This document shows positions 18,300 through 30,070 of a DNA stretch of 54,059 nt, piece by piece (the first letter of the stretch is position 1; every line of letters starts with the position of its first letter). Both the position numbers and the translations under genes were made by a program. The DNA lies in the NCBI GenBank assembly GCA_944350385.1, contig CALVOV010000007.1:1-54059 (forward strand). Reading direction: 5' to 3'. The DNA comes from an uncultured Bacilli bacterium (GTDB lineage: Bacteria > Bacillota_I > Bacilli_A > RF39 > UBA660). The notes below the pieces were generated by a model. The model ran no database searches, was not told the DNA's origin, and saw nothing but the letters and a program-made list of their open reading frames with translations.

Positions 18300-19750
18300 T
18301 ATCTCTCACCTCCTGTTGGATTTAAGCTAAGATTTAATTTTCTTTCAATATAGCTTGCTAATTGATACATTTTAGCTTCTTCAAAAGAATTTCCAATGAT
18401 TTGCATTCCTATTGGCATATTATTTTTATCGAAGCCTATTGGAACACTTAAACCTGGAAGTCCAGCCATATTAACTGGTATTACTAAAACATCATCCATA
18501 AAGCTCTTTAAAGGATCATTCATTGGATCTGTTAAATCATACGCTGTTGTTGTTGTTGTTGGAGCGATTATCAAATCATATTTTTCAAACACTTTTTTGA
18601 ATTCTTTACGCATATCATCACGAATTGATAAAGCTTTATTGTAATATATTTTAGCATTGTCTCCACTTAATAGATAAGAACCAACCATAATACGACGTTT
18701 TACTTCATCACCAAAACCTTTACCTCTAGTTTCAAGATATAATTCTTCGATATTTTTTGGATTTTCAATAGAATAACCATATCTTATACCATCAAACCTA
18801 GCTAAATTAGAACTGGCTTCACCCATTGCAATTATCTGATAAAGGGTCATAGCATTTTCTAAGTATTTTACATCAATATAGTCAACTATTACATCATTTT
18901 GTTCTAATATTTTAATTGTTTCTTTTATTTTATCTTTGATTTCTGGTGATACAATATCGCTCATCAAATAATTAGGTACTGCTATTTTCATGCCCTTTAT
19001 ATCTTTTTCAATCAATCTAGTAAAATCTTCCTTTTCAACTTTAGCTGATGTTAAATCTTTTTCATCTGGACCACAAATAGCATTAAGTAAAAGAGCATTT
19101 TCATAAACATTTTTAGTCATTGGTCCTATTTGATCAAGACTTGAAGCAAAAGCTACTAAACCATAACGAGAAATTCTACCATAAGTAGGTTTCATTCCTA
19201 CGATACCAGTATAACTTGCTGGTTGTCTAATTGAGCCTCCAGTATCTGATCCTAGTGCAAATAAGACATCACGATTAGCAATTGTAGTAGCTGATCCTCC
19301 AGATGATCCTCCGGAAATTTTATTTCTATTCCATGGATTTTTTGGAGCTCCAAAATAACTAGTTCTACTTGATGATCCCATAGCAAATTCATCCATATTT
19401 GTTTTACCTATGATAATCATTTTATTAGCTTTAATTTTTTCGATGATTGTTGCATCATAAATTGGAATAAAGTTTTCTAAGATATGGGAAGCACAAGTGG
19501 TTTTTAGTCCTTTTGTAACTATGTTATCTTTTATAGCAATAGGTAATCCAAATAAAAGGTTATCTTCTTCTACTTCTCCCAAACTTTCAGCTGTTTTAAT
19601 AGCATCTTCTTTATTTAATGTTATGTAAGCATTTAGGTCTTTGTCTTTTTCAATTCTAGCAAATGCTTCATTAACCAAATCAATTGGTTTTATTTTCTTT
19701 TCAACTAATAGTTTATGTATTTCTTCAATATTTTTATCAAGATATCTCAT
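18299..19750 (-). CDS. gatA: Aspartyl/glutamyl-tRNA(Asn/Gln) amidotransferase subunit A
   Basis: A 483-residue GatA amidase, which releases ammonia from glutamine for the amidotransferase. The amidase signature is intact: GLPIAIKDNIVTKG with the catalytic Lys, then GGSSGGSATTIA and GSDTGGSIRQPASYTG with the cis-Ser and nucleophilic Ser. The frame reaches up to 19780, but an AAGGTG site points to the ATG at 19750 (protein MRYLDKN), one base after the gatC stop. Overlaps gatB by one base. Confidence 0.97.
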   Translation of the reverse strand: MRYLDKNIEEIHKLLVEKKIKPIDLVNEAFARIEKDKDLNAYITLNKEDAIKTAESLGEVEEDNLLFGLPIAIKDNIVTKGLKTTCASHILENFIPIYDATIIEKIKANKMIIIGKTNMDEFAMGSSSRTSYFGAPKNPWNRNKISGGSSGGSATTIANRDVLFALGSDTGGSIRQPASYTGIVGMKPTYGRISRYGLVAFASSLDQIGPMTKNVYENALLLNAICGPDEKDLTSAKVEKEDFTRLIEKDIKGMKIAVPNYLMSDIVSPEIKDKIKETIKILEQNDVIVDYIDVKYLENAMTLYQIIAMGEASSNLARFDGIRYGYSIENPKNIEELYLETRGKGFGDEVKRRIMVGSYLLSGDNAKIYYNKALSIRDDMRKEFKKVFEKYDLIIAPTTTTTAYDLTDPMNDPLKSFMDDVLVIPVNMAGLPGLSVPIGFDKNNMPIGMQIIGNSFEEAKMYQLASYIERKLNLSLNPTGGER

Positions 19751-19751
19751 A

Positions 19752-20060
19752 CTAAGCACCTTCACTTTCACCAATAACAACTGGTACTGCTATATAATTT
19801 CCAGAGTGATTTGGAACATTTTGTAAAACTTCTTTTGGGTCTAACATTGTTCCTTCTTCATCTTTCCTTAATGTGGCTGCAGCTTGCCATGGAGCTATTA
19901 ATATTTCATCATCATAGCCTTCGACATTATTTATTTTTTCAACTTCTACTAAAAGTTTTTTTAAGTCTCTTTGATATTTTTCTATTTCTTCTTCTGTTAA
20001 TTTAATTCGTGCCAATTCAGCTACATGTAGCACTTCTTCACGGGATAATTTGTCTTCCAT
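19752..20060 (-). CDS. gatC: Aspartyl/glutamyl-tRNA(Asn/Gln) amidotransferase subunit C
   Basis: A 102-residue GatC, which clamps GatA and GatB together. It has the typical VLHVAELARIKLTEEEIEKYQ start and the C-terminal LRKDE...EVLQNVPNHSGNYIAVP. First gene of the operon, with a GGAGGGG ribosome site and its own promoter at 20088-20116. A gatCAB operon implies tRNA-dependent Gln and/or Asn formation. Confidence 0.96.
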   Translation of the reverse strand: MEDKLSREEVLHVAELARIKLTEEEIEKYQRDLKKLLVEVEKINNVEGYDDEILIAPWQAAATLRKDEEGTMLDPKEVLQNVPNHSGNYIAVPVVIGESEGA

Positions 20061-20087
20061 ACGAGTCCCCTCCTTTAAAACATTTTT

Positions 20088-20116
20088 ATTATATCACTTA
20101 TGGTTTTACTTGTAAA
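20088..20116 (-). promoter_or_regulatory. Promoter of gatCAB
   Basis: TTTACA (20111-20116), a 17-base spacer and TATAAT (20088-20093), 28 bases upstream of gatC. It begins just after the terminator of the preceding gene. Confidence 0.8.
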
Positions 20117-20125
20117 TTAAGTAAA

Positions 20126-20156
20126 AAATAGAAGAGTTATTTCTACTCTTCTATTT
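20126..20156 (-). terminator. Terminator of the 252-aa gene, stop codon in the loop
   Basis: A 12-bp perfect stem (20126-20137 with 20145-20156) with an A-run that becomes the T-tract. The TAG stop (20143-20145) spans the loop/stem boundary. Confidence 0.88.
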
Positions 20157-20901
20157 CAACTATTTCCACAGAAGCTGTGGACTCTGCAAAACAATAATTT
20201 AAATATAACTTATTAGATTCTTTAGTATTCTTTATTTCAAATTTATTAACTGTTCCAATAACATTAACTTTATCACCTATATTATAAATGCTTAAATTAG
20301 ACTTTTTTTCAGCCATATTACAATATATAGTTAATGTATATTTTCCACCTTCATCTAAATATTCTAATACTAATTGATTTTTATCTTCATTTATTTCTTT
20401 AACTGTACTAGAAAATCTTAAAAATTTTTTATAATATTTTTTTGAAGTTTCTTCATAATTATTTTCAAATTCAATTGCTAAATCTATATCAGAAATATCT
20501 ATTGGTGTTGTGTTATATTCTAAATTCCAATAGCCAAGTTCCATATCACGTCTTCCTTGCACTTGATGATATTTAATTACTTTGTATCCTAAGCCATAAT
20601 ATATTTTAGTTCCACCATCTTTTAAAGTTTTTGTTTTAATAGCAAAAAAGGGTCCTACATTATATCTAGATACAGCAATTGTATCAACAGCAATAATCAT
20701 TAATATAAATATTATTATTAAAAAAATAATATTTATAATTCTTTTATATCTACGATATCTTTTTGTTTCTTTTTCCGTGTCTTCTGTTATTTCTTCTATA
20801 GAAGGTTCTATTATTTTTGTTTCATCAAAATTTTCATTTTCTTCTGTATAAACATCTAAATCAGCGAAATCATCTTTTTTTCTACTAAATGGATTTAACA
20901 T
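20143..20901 (-). CDS. Single-pass membrane protein with a possible OB-like C-terminal domain (252 aa)
   Basis: An acidic cytoplasmic N-terminus (about 45 residues) and a basic RYRRYKRI stretch precede one strong membrane helix (about 52-75). The extracytoplasmic part begins with YNVGPFFAIKTKTLKDGGTKIYYGLGYKVIKYHQ, a pattern I associate with small conserved Firmicute membrane proteins. A beta-rich region (about 165-245) has IGDKVNVIGTVNKFEI, which could be an OB-type fold. Function unknown. It is probably monocistronic, with its own promoter inside the end of ligA and its own terminator. Confidence 0.7.
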   Translation of the reverse strand: MLNPFSRKKDDFADLDVYTEENENFDETKIIEPSIEEITEDTEKETKRYRRYKRIINIIFLIIIFILMIIAVDTIAVSRYNVGPFFAIKTKTLKDGGTKIYYGLGYKVIKYHQVQGRRDMELGYWNLEYNTTPIDISDIDLAIEFENNYEETSKKYYKKFLRFSSTVKEINEDKNQLVLEYLDEGGKYTLTIYCNMAEKKSNLSIYNIGDKVNVIGTVNKFEIKNTKESNKLYLNYCFAESTASVEIVEIEE

Positions 20902-20927
20902 CTAAACACCCCTCTCAATGTTAGGAT

Positions 20928-23922
<2,995 letters not shown>

Positions 23923-23941
23923 TGTCGTTTCCCCCATAAAA

Positions 23942-23950
23942 AGTATATCA
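23942..23950 (-). promoter_or_regulatory. Extended -10 promoter (TGATATACT)
   Basis: The minus strand reads TGATATACT directly after the T-tract of the preceding terminator. The hairpin occupies the -35 region, which fits a -35-independent extended -10 promoter for the HELLH paralogue 1 / ligA unit. Confidence 0.5.
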
Positions 23951-23955
23951 AAAAA

Positions 23956-23976
23956 AAGAAGTACATTCTACTTCTT
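23956..23976 (-). terminator. Terminator of HELLH paralogue 2, stop codon inside
   Basis: An 8-bp stem (23956-23963 with 23969-23976) and a long T-tract on the minus strand. The TAG stop (23968-23970) lies at the loop edge. Confidence 0.75.
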
Positions 23977-25080
23977 AGTTTGATTTTCATCAGTTTTATT
24001 ACTTTCTAATTCATCCACTAAAAGAGATGCTTTTTCTTCTTTAATATTTTTTATATTTTTATCAACTTTATTTTCATCTGCCTTGAATTTTAATAATTCA
24101 TCTTCTTTGTAAATAATATTTTTATTATTTTCATCTTCTATTAAATAAAAATTAGCATATTCTATAATTCTGGTATTTTCAGAATAATTAACACCTAAAT
24201 CAATAAATTGTTTAATGTAAAGAAACTTTTCTCTTTGATATTGATTTTCATCTATTAAGTTTAATTTTTTTTGTAATTGTAATTTTTTATCATAAATGTC
24301 AGCTATTTGTTTCCTTAATTTATCATATTGAGCAGATGTATATTCAGTTGTATTAAGCCTATCAATACCAATTATTAAGTCAGCTATTTCATCTAAGTCC
24401 TTCTCGTAAAAATTAAGGTATCTTATTAAATTTAATAAATCAGCATCAAAATAAAAATCAGCCATTTTATCTTTACCAATTATTCTTTCTATTCCTGTTG
24501 CTAAAACTATTTCTTCATGGTAGGTATTTTTACCTGCTATTTTAGAAAAATATTCTTGATTTAGTTTTTCAGTATATCCTTCAGTTAACCCTATACCAAT
24601 ATACTTTTCTCCTTTTGTAGTTTCTATTCTTTGTGTAAATCCAAAAAATTGTTCATCTTTTTGACTAGACATATGTAATAATTCATGCATCAAAATACTT
24701 CTAAATTTATTTTTATCATTATCTAATGAATCAATGTATTCTATTTGGTTATAAGAATAAGTAGCTCGTGTAACACTTCCAGTTCTAGCGATTGAAAACA
24801 AGTCGAAAAAGTTCATTTTTCTTTCGTTTATTTTTAAATTTTTAATATTTTTATTAAATAAATTCATATTATTTTTGAAATTTTTTTCTAATTTTTTTTC
24901 AAATTCTTGTATTACCGAATTAAATTTTTCAAATGAAAGATAATCACTAATGTTACATTCTTCTTTTTCTAATTGAGGTGATTTTTCAATTATCATACCA
25001 ACTTTGGATTTTCTTTTTGTTTTATAATACATTTTTACATAATCAGTTGAGTTCGTTTTTCCTCCTACTAATGTCTTCAT
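23968..25080 (-). CDS. Putative zincin-like protein with HELLH and TEGYTE motifs (370 aa), paralogue 2
   Basis: Same architecture as paralogue 1. A shared NISDYLSFEKFNSVIQEFE-type segment is followed by LMHELLHMSSQKDEQ (about 131-145), GLTEGYTEKLNQEYF (about 164-178), then a shared ATGIERIIGKDKM stretch and a helical C-terminal half. The HExxH and distal Glu are conserved in both copies while the flanks have diverged, which suggests both are active metalloproteins. No signal peptide; the C-terminus is charged and may be a coiled coil (about 335-370). It has a GGGGTG ribosome site, its own extended -10 promoter and its own terminator. Substrate unknown. Confidence 0.65.
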   Translation of the reverse strand: MKTLVGGKTNSTDYVKMYYKTKRKSKVGMIIEKSPQLEKEECNISDYLSFEKFNSVIQEFEKKLEKNFKNNMNLFNKNIKNLKINERKMNFFDLFSIARTGSVTRATYSYNQIEYIDSLDNDKNKFRSILMHELLHMSSQKDEQFFGFTQRIETTKGEKYIGIGLTEGYTEKLNQEYFSKIAGKNTYHEEIVLATGIERIIGKDKMADFYFDADLLNLIRYLNFYEKDLDEIADLIIGIDRLNTTEYTSAQYDKLRKQIADIYDKKLQLQKKLNLIDENQYQREKFLYIKQFIDLGVNYSENTRIIEYANFYLIEDENNKNIIYKEDELLKFKADENKVDKNIKNIKEEKASLLVDELESNKTDENQTKK

Positions 25081-25107
25081 AATAATTACACCCCTATTCT
25101 AATATGT

Positions 25108-25116
25108 AGTATAACA
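25108..25116 (-). promoter_or_regulatory. Extended -10 promoter (TGTTATACT)
   Basis: TGTTATACT on the minus strand follows the T-tract of the terminator at 25120-25140, upstream of HELLH paralogue 2. No good -35 is present. Confidence 0.5.
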
Positions 25117-25119
25117 AAA

Positions 25120-25140
25120 AGAAGTACAGATTGCACTTCT
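25120..25140 (-). terminator. Short terminator of the pcrA / nucleotidyltransferase operon
   Basis: A 6-bp stem (25120-25125 with 25135-25140) is followed by a T-run on the minus strand. The TAG stop (25139-25141) overlaps the upstream arm. Confidence 0.6.
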
Positions 25141-26050
25141 ATTTCCATAAATTATTTGGATATTTTTTATTTAATACTAATTCTTTAATAGATTTTTTCA
25201 CAAATTCGGCATCTTCTTTATATGTTACTCCATACCATTTTTCTTTAGTTTGCTCTACAGAAACTGTAGCATATTTTTCTTTTATGGCATTAAAAATGAC
25301 ATCTGGTATAAAAAATTCCACTTTACTTAAATCATTTTTGTTATTTTTTAAAAACTTTGTAAATTGCTCTTCTAAATATGGAAAAAATGATGGAGTAAAT
25401 AAAAGTAAGTTCATAGATACAATAGCACTAGCTGGTATTTCAAATGATGAATTTTCGCTTAAAGGACTTGCAATAATTTTATCATTTTTCTTTTGAATAG
25501 AGCATTCAGTTATCTCTACTAATTTTCCGTTTTCTACTTTACACAATCCTCTTTTTACGGATCCATTTTCAGTTATAGTATTAGCTACTTCATACCCTAT
25601 CATAGCATATTCATAAGGTTTATCTTGCTTTAGATGTTTTAGAACATTGGCTGCTTTTTTATATGATTCTGTTCCATAGAAGTCATCAGCATTGATCACA
25701 GCAAATGGTTCCTTTATATTATTTTTAGCACATAATATTGCATAACCTGTACCTAATGGTTTCTTTCTATCTTTGATATATTCTTGATATTCTTTTGGTA
25801 CTAAGTCATTATTTTGGAAAACATATTCTGTTTTTATATGTTTTTCAACTCTAGAACCTATAGTTTCTTTAAAAGTCTGATAATTTTCTTCTTTAATAAT
25901 AAATACAACTTTATTAAAACCTGCTTTTTTAGCATCGTAAATGGAATAATCTATAATAAATTCATCATTGGGTCCCATTGGTGTTATTTGTTTTAACCCC
26001 CCAAACCTACTACCCATTCCAGCAGCCATTATTAGTAAGGTTTTATTCAT
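25139..26050 (-). CDS. Sugar nucleotidyltransferase-like protein, tandem copy 2
   Basis: A 303-residue NTP_transferase-fold protein. The N-terminal MAAGMGSRFGGLKQITPMGP is the nucleotide-binding signature (G-x-G-x-R...K) of sugar-phosphate nucleotidyltransferases, and VINADDFYG carries the metal-binding Asp. It is clearly paralogous to the upstream copy over its full length; I estimate over half the residues match. These proteins make NDP-sugars or related activated head groups; the actual substrate cannot be read from the sequence. Copies are 3 bases apart, and this is the last gene of the pcrA operon. Confidence 0.8.
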   Translation of the reverse strand: MNKTLLIMAAGMGSRFGGLKQITPMGPNDEFIIDYSIYDAKKAGFNKVVFIIKEENYQTFKETIGSRVEKHIKTEYVFQNNDLVPKEYQEYIKDRKKPLGTGYAILCAKNNIKEPFAVINADDFYGTESYKKAANVLKHLKQDKPYEYAMIGYEVANTITENGSVKRGLCKVENGKLVEITECSIQKKNDKIIASPLSENSSFEIPASAIVSMNLLLFTPSFFPYLEEQFTKFLKNNKNDLSKVEFFIPDVIFNAIKEKYATVSVEQTKEKWYGVTYKEDAEFVKKSIKELVLNKKYPNNLWK

Positions 26051-26053
26051 ATA

Positions 26054-26971
26054 TTATTCCTCTTCCCATAAATTATTAGGATATTCACCAGATTCTACCA
26101 TATTTTTTAATGCTTCTTTTACTTCGTGGGCATCTTCTTTATATGTTACTCCATACCAAGTTGCAGTTGTTTTAATTACTTCTGTTGTTGCATAACCTTC
26201 TTTAATAGCTTTGAATAGTAATATTGGAATTAAATATTCACATGAATCTAAGTTATCCTTATTTTCTTCAAAAAATTCGACGAAATTATCTTCAATATAT
26301 TGAAAAATACTAGTGTCAAATAATAGCATATTCATTGATACAGTATCATCTTCTTGTACTTCAAATGGCTCTTCACCACTTAATGGCTTAGCAATTATCT
26401 TATCATTAATTCTTTGTACTGATGATTCAGTTAATTTTAATAACTTATTGCCTTCTACTGCACAAACTCCACGTTTAACTGCTCCATTTTCTGTAATTGT
26501 ATTTTTAACTAAATAACCAATCATACCATATTTTCTTTCATTTTCATGGCAACTTCTTAAAAATTCGGCACCTTTAAAATAGGCATCTCTTCCGTAAAAG
26601 TCATCAGCATTGATAATCATGAAAGGTTCGTGAACTTTTTCTTTACAACATAAAATTGCATGAGCTGTACCTAATGGCTTTACCCTATCTTTTGGTAAAG
26701 TATATCCTGCTGGAATATTATCATTTTTTTGGAAACAATATTCTACTTTGATGTGTGGTTCTACTCTAGCTCCTATTGTTTCTTTAAATGTTTCATAATT
26801 TTCCTCTTTAATTAAGAAAACTATTTTAGTAAAGCCTGCTTTTATAGCATCATATACTGAATAATCAATTATAAATTCATCATTTGGGCCAAACGGAGTT
26901 ATTTGTTTTAGTCCTCCAAATCTACTGCCCATTCCTGCTGCTAAAATAATTAATGTTAAATCTTTTTTCAT
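26054..26971 (-). CDS. Sugar nucleotidyltransferase-like protein, tandem copy 1
   Basis: 305 residues with LIILAAGMGSRFGGLKQITPFGP at the N-terminus and IINADDFYGRDAYFKGAEFL as the metal site. Full-length paralogue of the following gene; both end in similar motifs (TWYGVTYKEDAHEV and YPNNLW). It starts 20 bases after pcrA with a GGAG site. The duplication suggests two related substrates or a heteromer. Confidence 0.8.
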   Translation of the reverse strand: MKKDLTLIILAAGMGSRFGGLKQITPFGPNDEFIIDYSVYDAIKAGFTKIVFLIKEENYETFKETIGARVEPHIKVEYCFQKNDNIPAGYTLPKDRVKPLGTAHAILCCKEKVHEPFMIINADDFYGRDAYFKGAEFLRSCHENERKYGMIGYLVKNTITENGAVKRGVCAVEGNKLLKLTESSVQRINDKIIAKPLSGEEPFEVQEDDTVSMNMLLFDTSIFQYIEDNFVEFFEENKDNLDSCEYLIPILLFKAIKEGYATTEVIKTTATWYGVTYKEDAHEVKEALKNMVESGEYPNNLWEEE

Positions 26972-26990
26972 TTTTTCTCCTTTATTTTTA

Positions 26991-29093
26991 TTAATTATTA
27001 ATTTTAGATAATTTCTTATGATTTTTCATAAGTTTTTTAACACCATAAGGTAATTTAAAAGCAACACTTACTAGGGTATTGCTTACCTCTACTACCTTAC
27101 CTGTACCAAACGATTCATGATAAACATAGTCACCAACTTGGTAATCTATATCTTCCTCTCTGAACATTTCGCCAACTTCTATTTTCTTTTCTTCTTTTTT
27201 TAGTTCATTTGGAGTATTGGTCTCTAATAAATCTGGACTAATTTCATTAATAAATCTACTAACTGGATTTATTTGCTCTTTTCCAAATAAAGTCCTATGT
27301 CTAGCATTAACTAAATATAAATCATCTTTAGCTCTAGTTATAGCTACATAGCAAAGTCTTCTTTCTTCTTCTAATTCACTATTATCCATGAGTGAATTAA
27401 TGTGTGGGAATATTCCTTCTTCTAATCCTACAACAAAAACATGATTAAATTCTAATCCTTTTACTGAATGAATAGTCATTAAACTAATTTTATTAGGATC
27501 ATCTTTATACTCTTCTACATCACTTATCAAACTGATTTCTAGTAAAAAATCCTCTAGAGAAATTAGGCCATCTTTTTCTTCAAAAGATTTAGTTATAGAT
27601 TTAAATTCTTCAAGATTTTCTAACCTAATTTCTGACTCTAACGTTTTTTCACTTTCTAATTCATTTTTTATTCCTGATGCTGTTAATACTTTATCAATTA
27701 ATTCTGTTAAAGTCAAATCATCTTTCATAGCAGATAATTTTTCAATCATATGCTTAAATTCTAATTCTTTTCCACTATTAATAGCCTCAAAAATACTAAT
27801 ATTTTGGCTATCAGCTGTTATTGTCAAGCTTTCAATTGTTTTTAAACCAATACCCCTCTTTGGAGTATTAATAATTCTTAATAGTGAGACATTATCCTTA
27901 GGATTATGAATTAAGCGTAAGTAGGCAATTAAATCTTTTATTTCTTTTCGAGAATAAAAGTAAAAACTTCCTATTACGCGATATGGTAAATTTTCTTTAA
28001 GCATTTCTTCTTCTAAGACACGTGATTGAGCATTTGTTCTATATAAAACTGCTATATCTTGATACTCTACACCTTTATTTATTAACTCTTTTACTTTTCT
28101 AATAACGTATTGAGCTTCATCACGTTCATTAAATGCTCGGTAATATTTTATTTTGTCTCCTATTCCACGAGAAGTCCATAATTTTTTATCTTTCTTCTGT
28201 CGATTATTTTTAATTACTTGATTTGCTGCATCTAGTATAGTACTTGTTGATCGATAGTTTTCTTCTAGAAGAACTGTTTTAGTATCTGGATAATCTTTTT
28301 CAAAATTTAAAATATTTTTATAATTTGCTCCTCTAAAACTATATATGCTTTGAGAGTCATCTCCAACACAAGTTATGAATCGATTCTTTTCACTGATCAT
28401 CTTAGTTAAAATGTATTGAGCCTCATTAGTATCTTGATATTCATCTATTAATAAGTACTTATATATTTGTTGATATTTTTCCAAAATGTCCGGATTATTT
28501 CTAAATAATTCTATTGGTAAAATCAATAAATCATCAAAATCTACCGAATTATTATTCTTTAATTTTTTATTATATTTTTCATATACTTGAACTACAACTT
28601 GTTCATAATCACTAGCTGCGAATCTTTCATAGTCCTTCGGTGCCATAAGCTCATTTTTACAACTACTTATTTTATTTCTAATAGCCCTTGGATTATATAC
28701 CTTAGGATCTAAATTCATATCTTTTATAATTTTTTTAACAACTGATAATGAATCATCACTATCCATGATAACAAAATTAGAATCATATCCTAATATTTTA
28801 TAATTTTCTCTTAAAAGTTTTAATCCAAAACTATGAAATGTAGATATTTGAATTTTTTTAGCTATACTTCCTATTAATCCTTCGATTCTATCTTTCATTT
28901 CTTTGGCTGCTTTATTTGTAAAAGTAATTGCAAGTATATTATATGGTGACACCTCTAATTCTTTTATTAAATAAGCTATTTTAGTCGTTAATGTTTTTGT
29001 TTTTCCTGCTCCTGCTCCTGCTATTATTAACAATGGTCCATCATTGTATAATACGGCTTCTCTTTGCTTTTCATTTAATCCTGATAAGTCCAT
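26991..29093 (-). CDS. pcrA: ATP-dependent DNA helicase PcrA/UvrD
   Basis: A 700-residue superfamily 1A 3'-5' helicase for repair and replication-fork processing. Motif I is IIAGAGAGKTKTLTTKI, followed by AITFTNKAAKEMK, FDDLL, LLIDEYQDTNEAQY, CVGDDSQSIYSFRGA, LLEENYRS, LMTIHSVKGLEF and CYVAITRAKDDLYL. The C-terminal Tudor-like segment (YHESFGTGKVVEVSN, ~650-700) is typical of PcrA. The frame opens at 29117, but the -10 hexamer ends two bases before that ATG, so transcription starts inside the extension; I therefore start at the ATG at 29093 (MDLSGLN). Confidence 0.95.
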   Translation of the reverse strand: MDLSGLNEKQREAVLYNDGPLLIIAGAGAGKTKTLTTKIAYLIKELEVSPYNILAITFTNKAAKEMKDRIEGLIGSIAKKIQISTFHSFGLKLLRENYKILGYDSNFVIMDSDDSLSVVKKIIKDMNLDPKVYNPRAIRNKISSCKNELMAPKDYERFAASDYEQVVVQVYEKYNKKLKNNNSVDFDDLLILPIELFRNNPDILEKYQQIYKYLLIDEYQDTNEAQYILTKMISEKNRFITCVGDDSQSIYSFRGANYKNILNFEKDYPDTKTVLLEENYRSTSTILDAANQVIKNNRQKKDKKLWTSRGIGDKIKYYRAFNERDEAQYVIRKVKELINKGVEYQDIAVLYRTNAQSRVLEEEMLKENLPYRVIGSFYFYSRKEIKDLIAYLRLIHNPKDNVSLLRIINTPKRGIGLKTIESLTITADSQNISIFEAINSGKELEFKHMIEKLSAMKDDLTLTELIDKVLTASGIKNELESEKTLESEIRLENLEEFKSITKSFEEKDGLISLEDFLLEISLISDVEEYKDDPNKISLMTIHSVKGLEFNHVFVVGLEEGIFPHINSLMDNSELEEERRLCYVAITRAKDDLYLVNARHRTLFGKEQINPVSRFINEISPDLLETNTPNELKKEEKKIEVGEMFREEDIDYQVGDYVYHESFGTGKVVEVSNTLVSVAFKLPYGVKKLMKNHKKLSKINN

Positions 29094-29118
29094 TTTTACC
29101 ACTCTTTCTTTCTTCATA

Positions 29119-29147
29119 ATTATATCTTATTTTTATAATAAGAGCAA
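29119..29147 (-). promoter_or_regulatory. Promoter of the pcrA operon
   Basis: TTGCTC (29142-29147), a 17-base spacer and TATAAT (29119-29124). The predicted transcription start is near 29111, which fixes the pcrA start at 29093. Confidence 0.7.
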
Positions 29148-29155
29148 AGAAAAAA

Positions 29156-29176
29156 TGTAAGGTTTATTGCCTTACA
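29156..29176 (-). terminator. Terminator of the adhesin / sortase / membrane-protein operon
   Basis: A 7-bp stem (29156-29162 with 29170-29176) is followed by a T-tract on the minus strand. The TAA stop of the 292-aa gene (29164-29166) is in the loop. Confidence 0.8.
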
Positions 29177-30042
29177 CCATATAATTCTTGTAGTTCTCTA
29201 AACTTTTCTAATTCTTTTTTTTGTTTTTCTTTTCTTAATGCTACTTGCTTCTCTTGCTCTTTTTTCTTTTTTAACATAGCTAATATTATCTTATAATCTT
29301 CTATTGTCAAAAGGTTATCATAATAAGAAATATCACTTTTCTTTTTTATTTGTGGGACTGTTGATGTAGCTTTCACAACATAAGGAACTGGGACTTCCTT
29401 AACATTTTTTGGTAAGTAGCGATTACCATTTTTAACAACTATTCTAGTATTTTTCTTTTTACCCTGAACTTTATCTTTTGTTAGATAAGTCATAATTCCT
29501 TTATATAAAAGCAAAAATATAATCCAGGCAATAAACAATACACTAGATAATTCAATAATTGCTTGAGCACTTTTATTTCCATAAATTGAAGCTTGATTAA
29601 ACACATCTAATTTTTGATCATTAACAATTGATAATAAAACGACAAGTAAATAGCTCATTATTAAGTAAACAATAATATTTATATTTTTTACAATATCAGA
29701 TGTTTTAAAACTAAATACGCTAAACCATAAAATTATACTTGTAATTATGATTGCAGCAAAATATACCGCTAAATTTGGAAAATAAATTATAACAAAAAGA
29801 TTATTCATCAAATATTCAAACATATTTGCTAAAGAATCTTTATATAACAAAAAAGTAAATGAGAATATAAATATATATAAAAGTATAAATACTCTTCTAC
29901 TACTTTTTACATTCATTCGATTTGTTGTTATTAGGATTAATCCTAATGCAGCAATTACTATAAGTGCTATGATAAAAAATATTGAAGATTTTGACACTTC
30001 TAATAATATTGCTAACTTTTCTAAAAATGATGGTGCTGCCAT
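29164..30042 (-). CDS. Multi-pass membrane protein with a charged coiled-coil tail (292 aa)
   Basis: Five or six hydrophobic helices within residues ~18-190, then a basic linker and a C-terminal Lys/Glu-rich helix (about 255-290: KKKKEQEKQVALRKEKQKKE) that is probably a cytoplasmic coiled coil. No known transporter or enzyme motif. It lies 28 bases after the sortase with a GGGGTG ribosome site, in the adhesin-sortase operon, so it may help surface assembly; this is inferred from position only. Confidence 0.65.
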   Translation of the reverse strand: MAAPSFLEKLAILLEVSKSSIFFIIALIVIAALGLILITTNRMNVKSSRRVFILLYIFIFSFTFLLYKDSLANMFEYLMNNLFVIIYFPNLAVYFAAIIITSIILWFSVFSFKTSDIVKNINIIVYLIMSYLLVVLLSIVNDQKLDVFNQASIYGNKSAQAIIELSSVLFIAWIIFLLLYKGIMTYLTKDKVQGKKKNTRIVVKNGNRYLPKNVKEVPVPYVVKATSTVPQIKKKSDISYYDNLLTIEDYKIILAMLKKKKEQEKQVALRKEKQKKELEKFRELQELYGVRQ

Positions 30043-30070
30043 AAATCTTCACCCCCCATTATTATTCTTT

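Noticed and set aside
19811-20005. Plus-strand hydrophobic frame opposite gatC
   Set aside because: Leu/Phe-rich antisense of a Lys/Glu-rich gene; no ribosome site or conserved feature.
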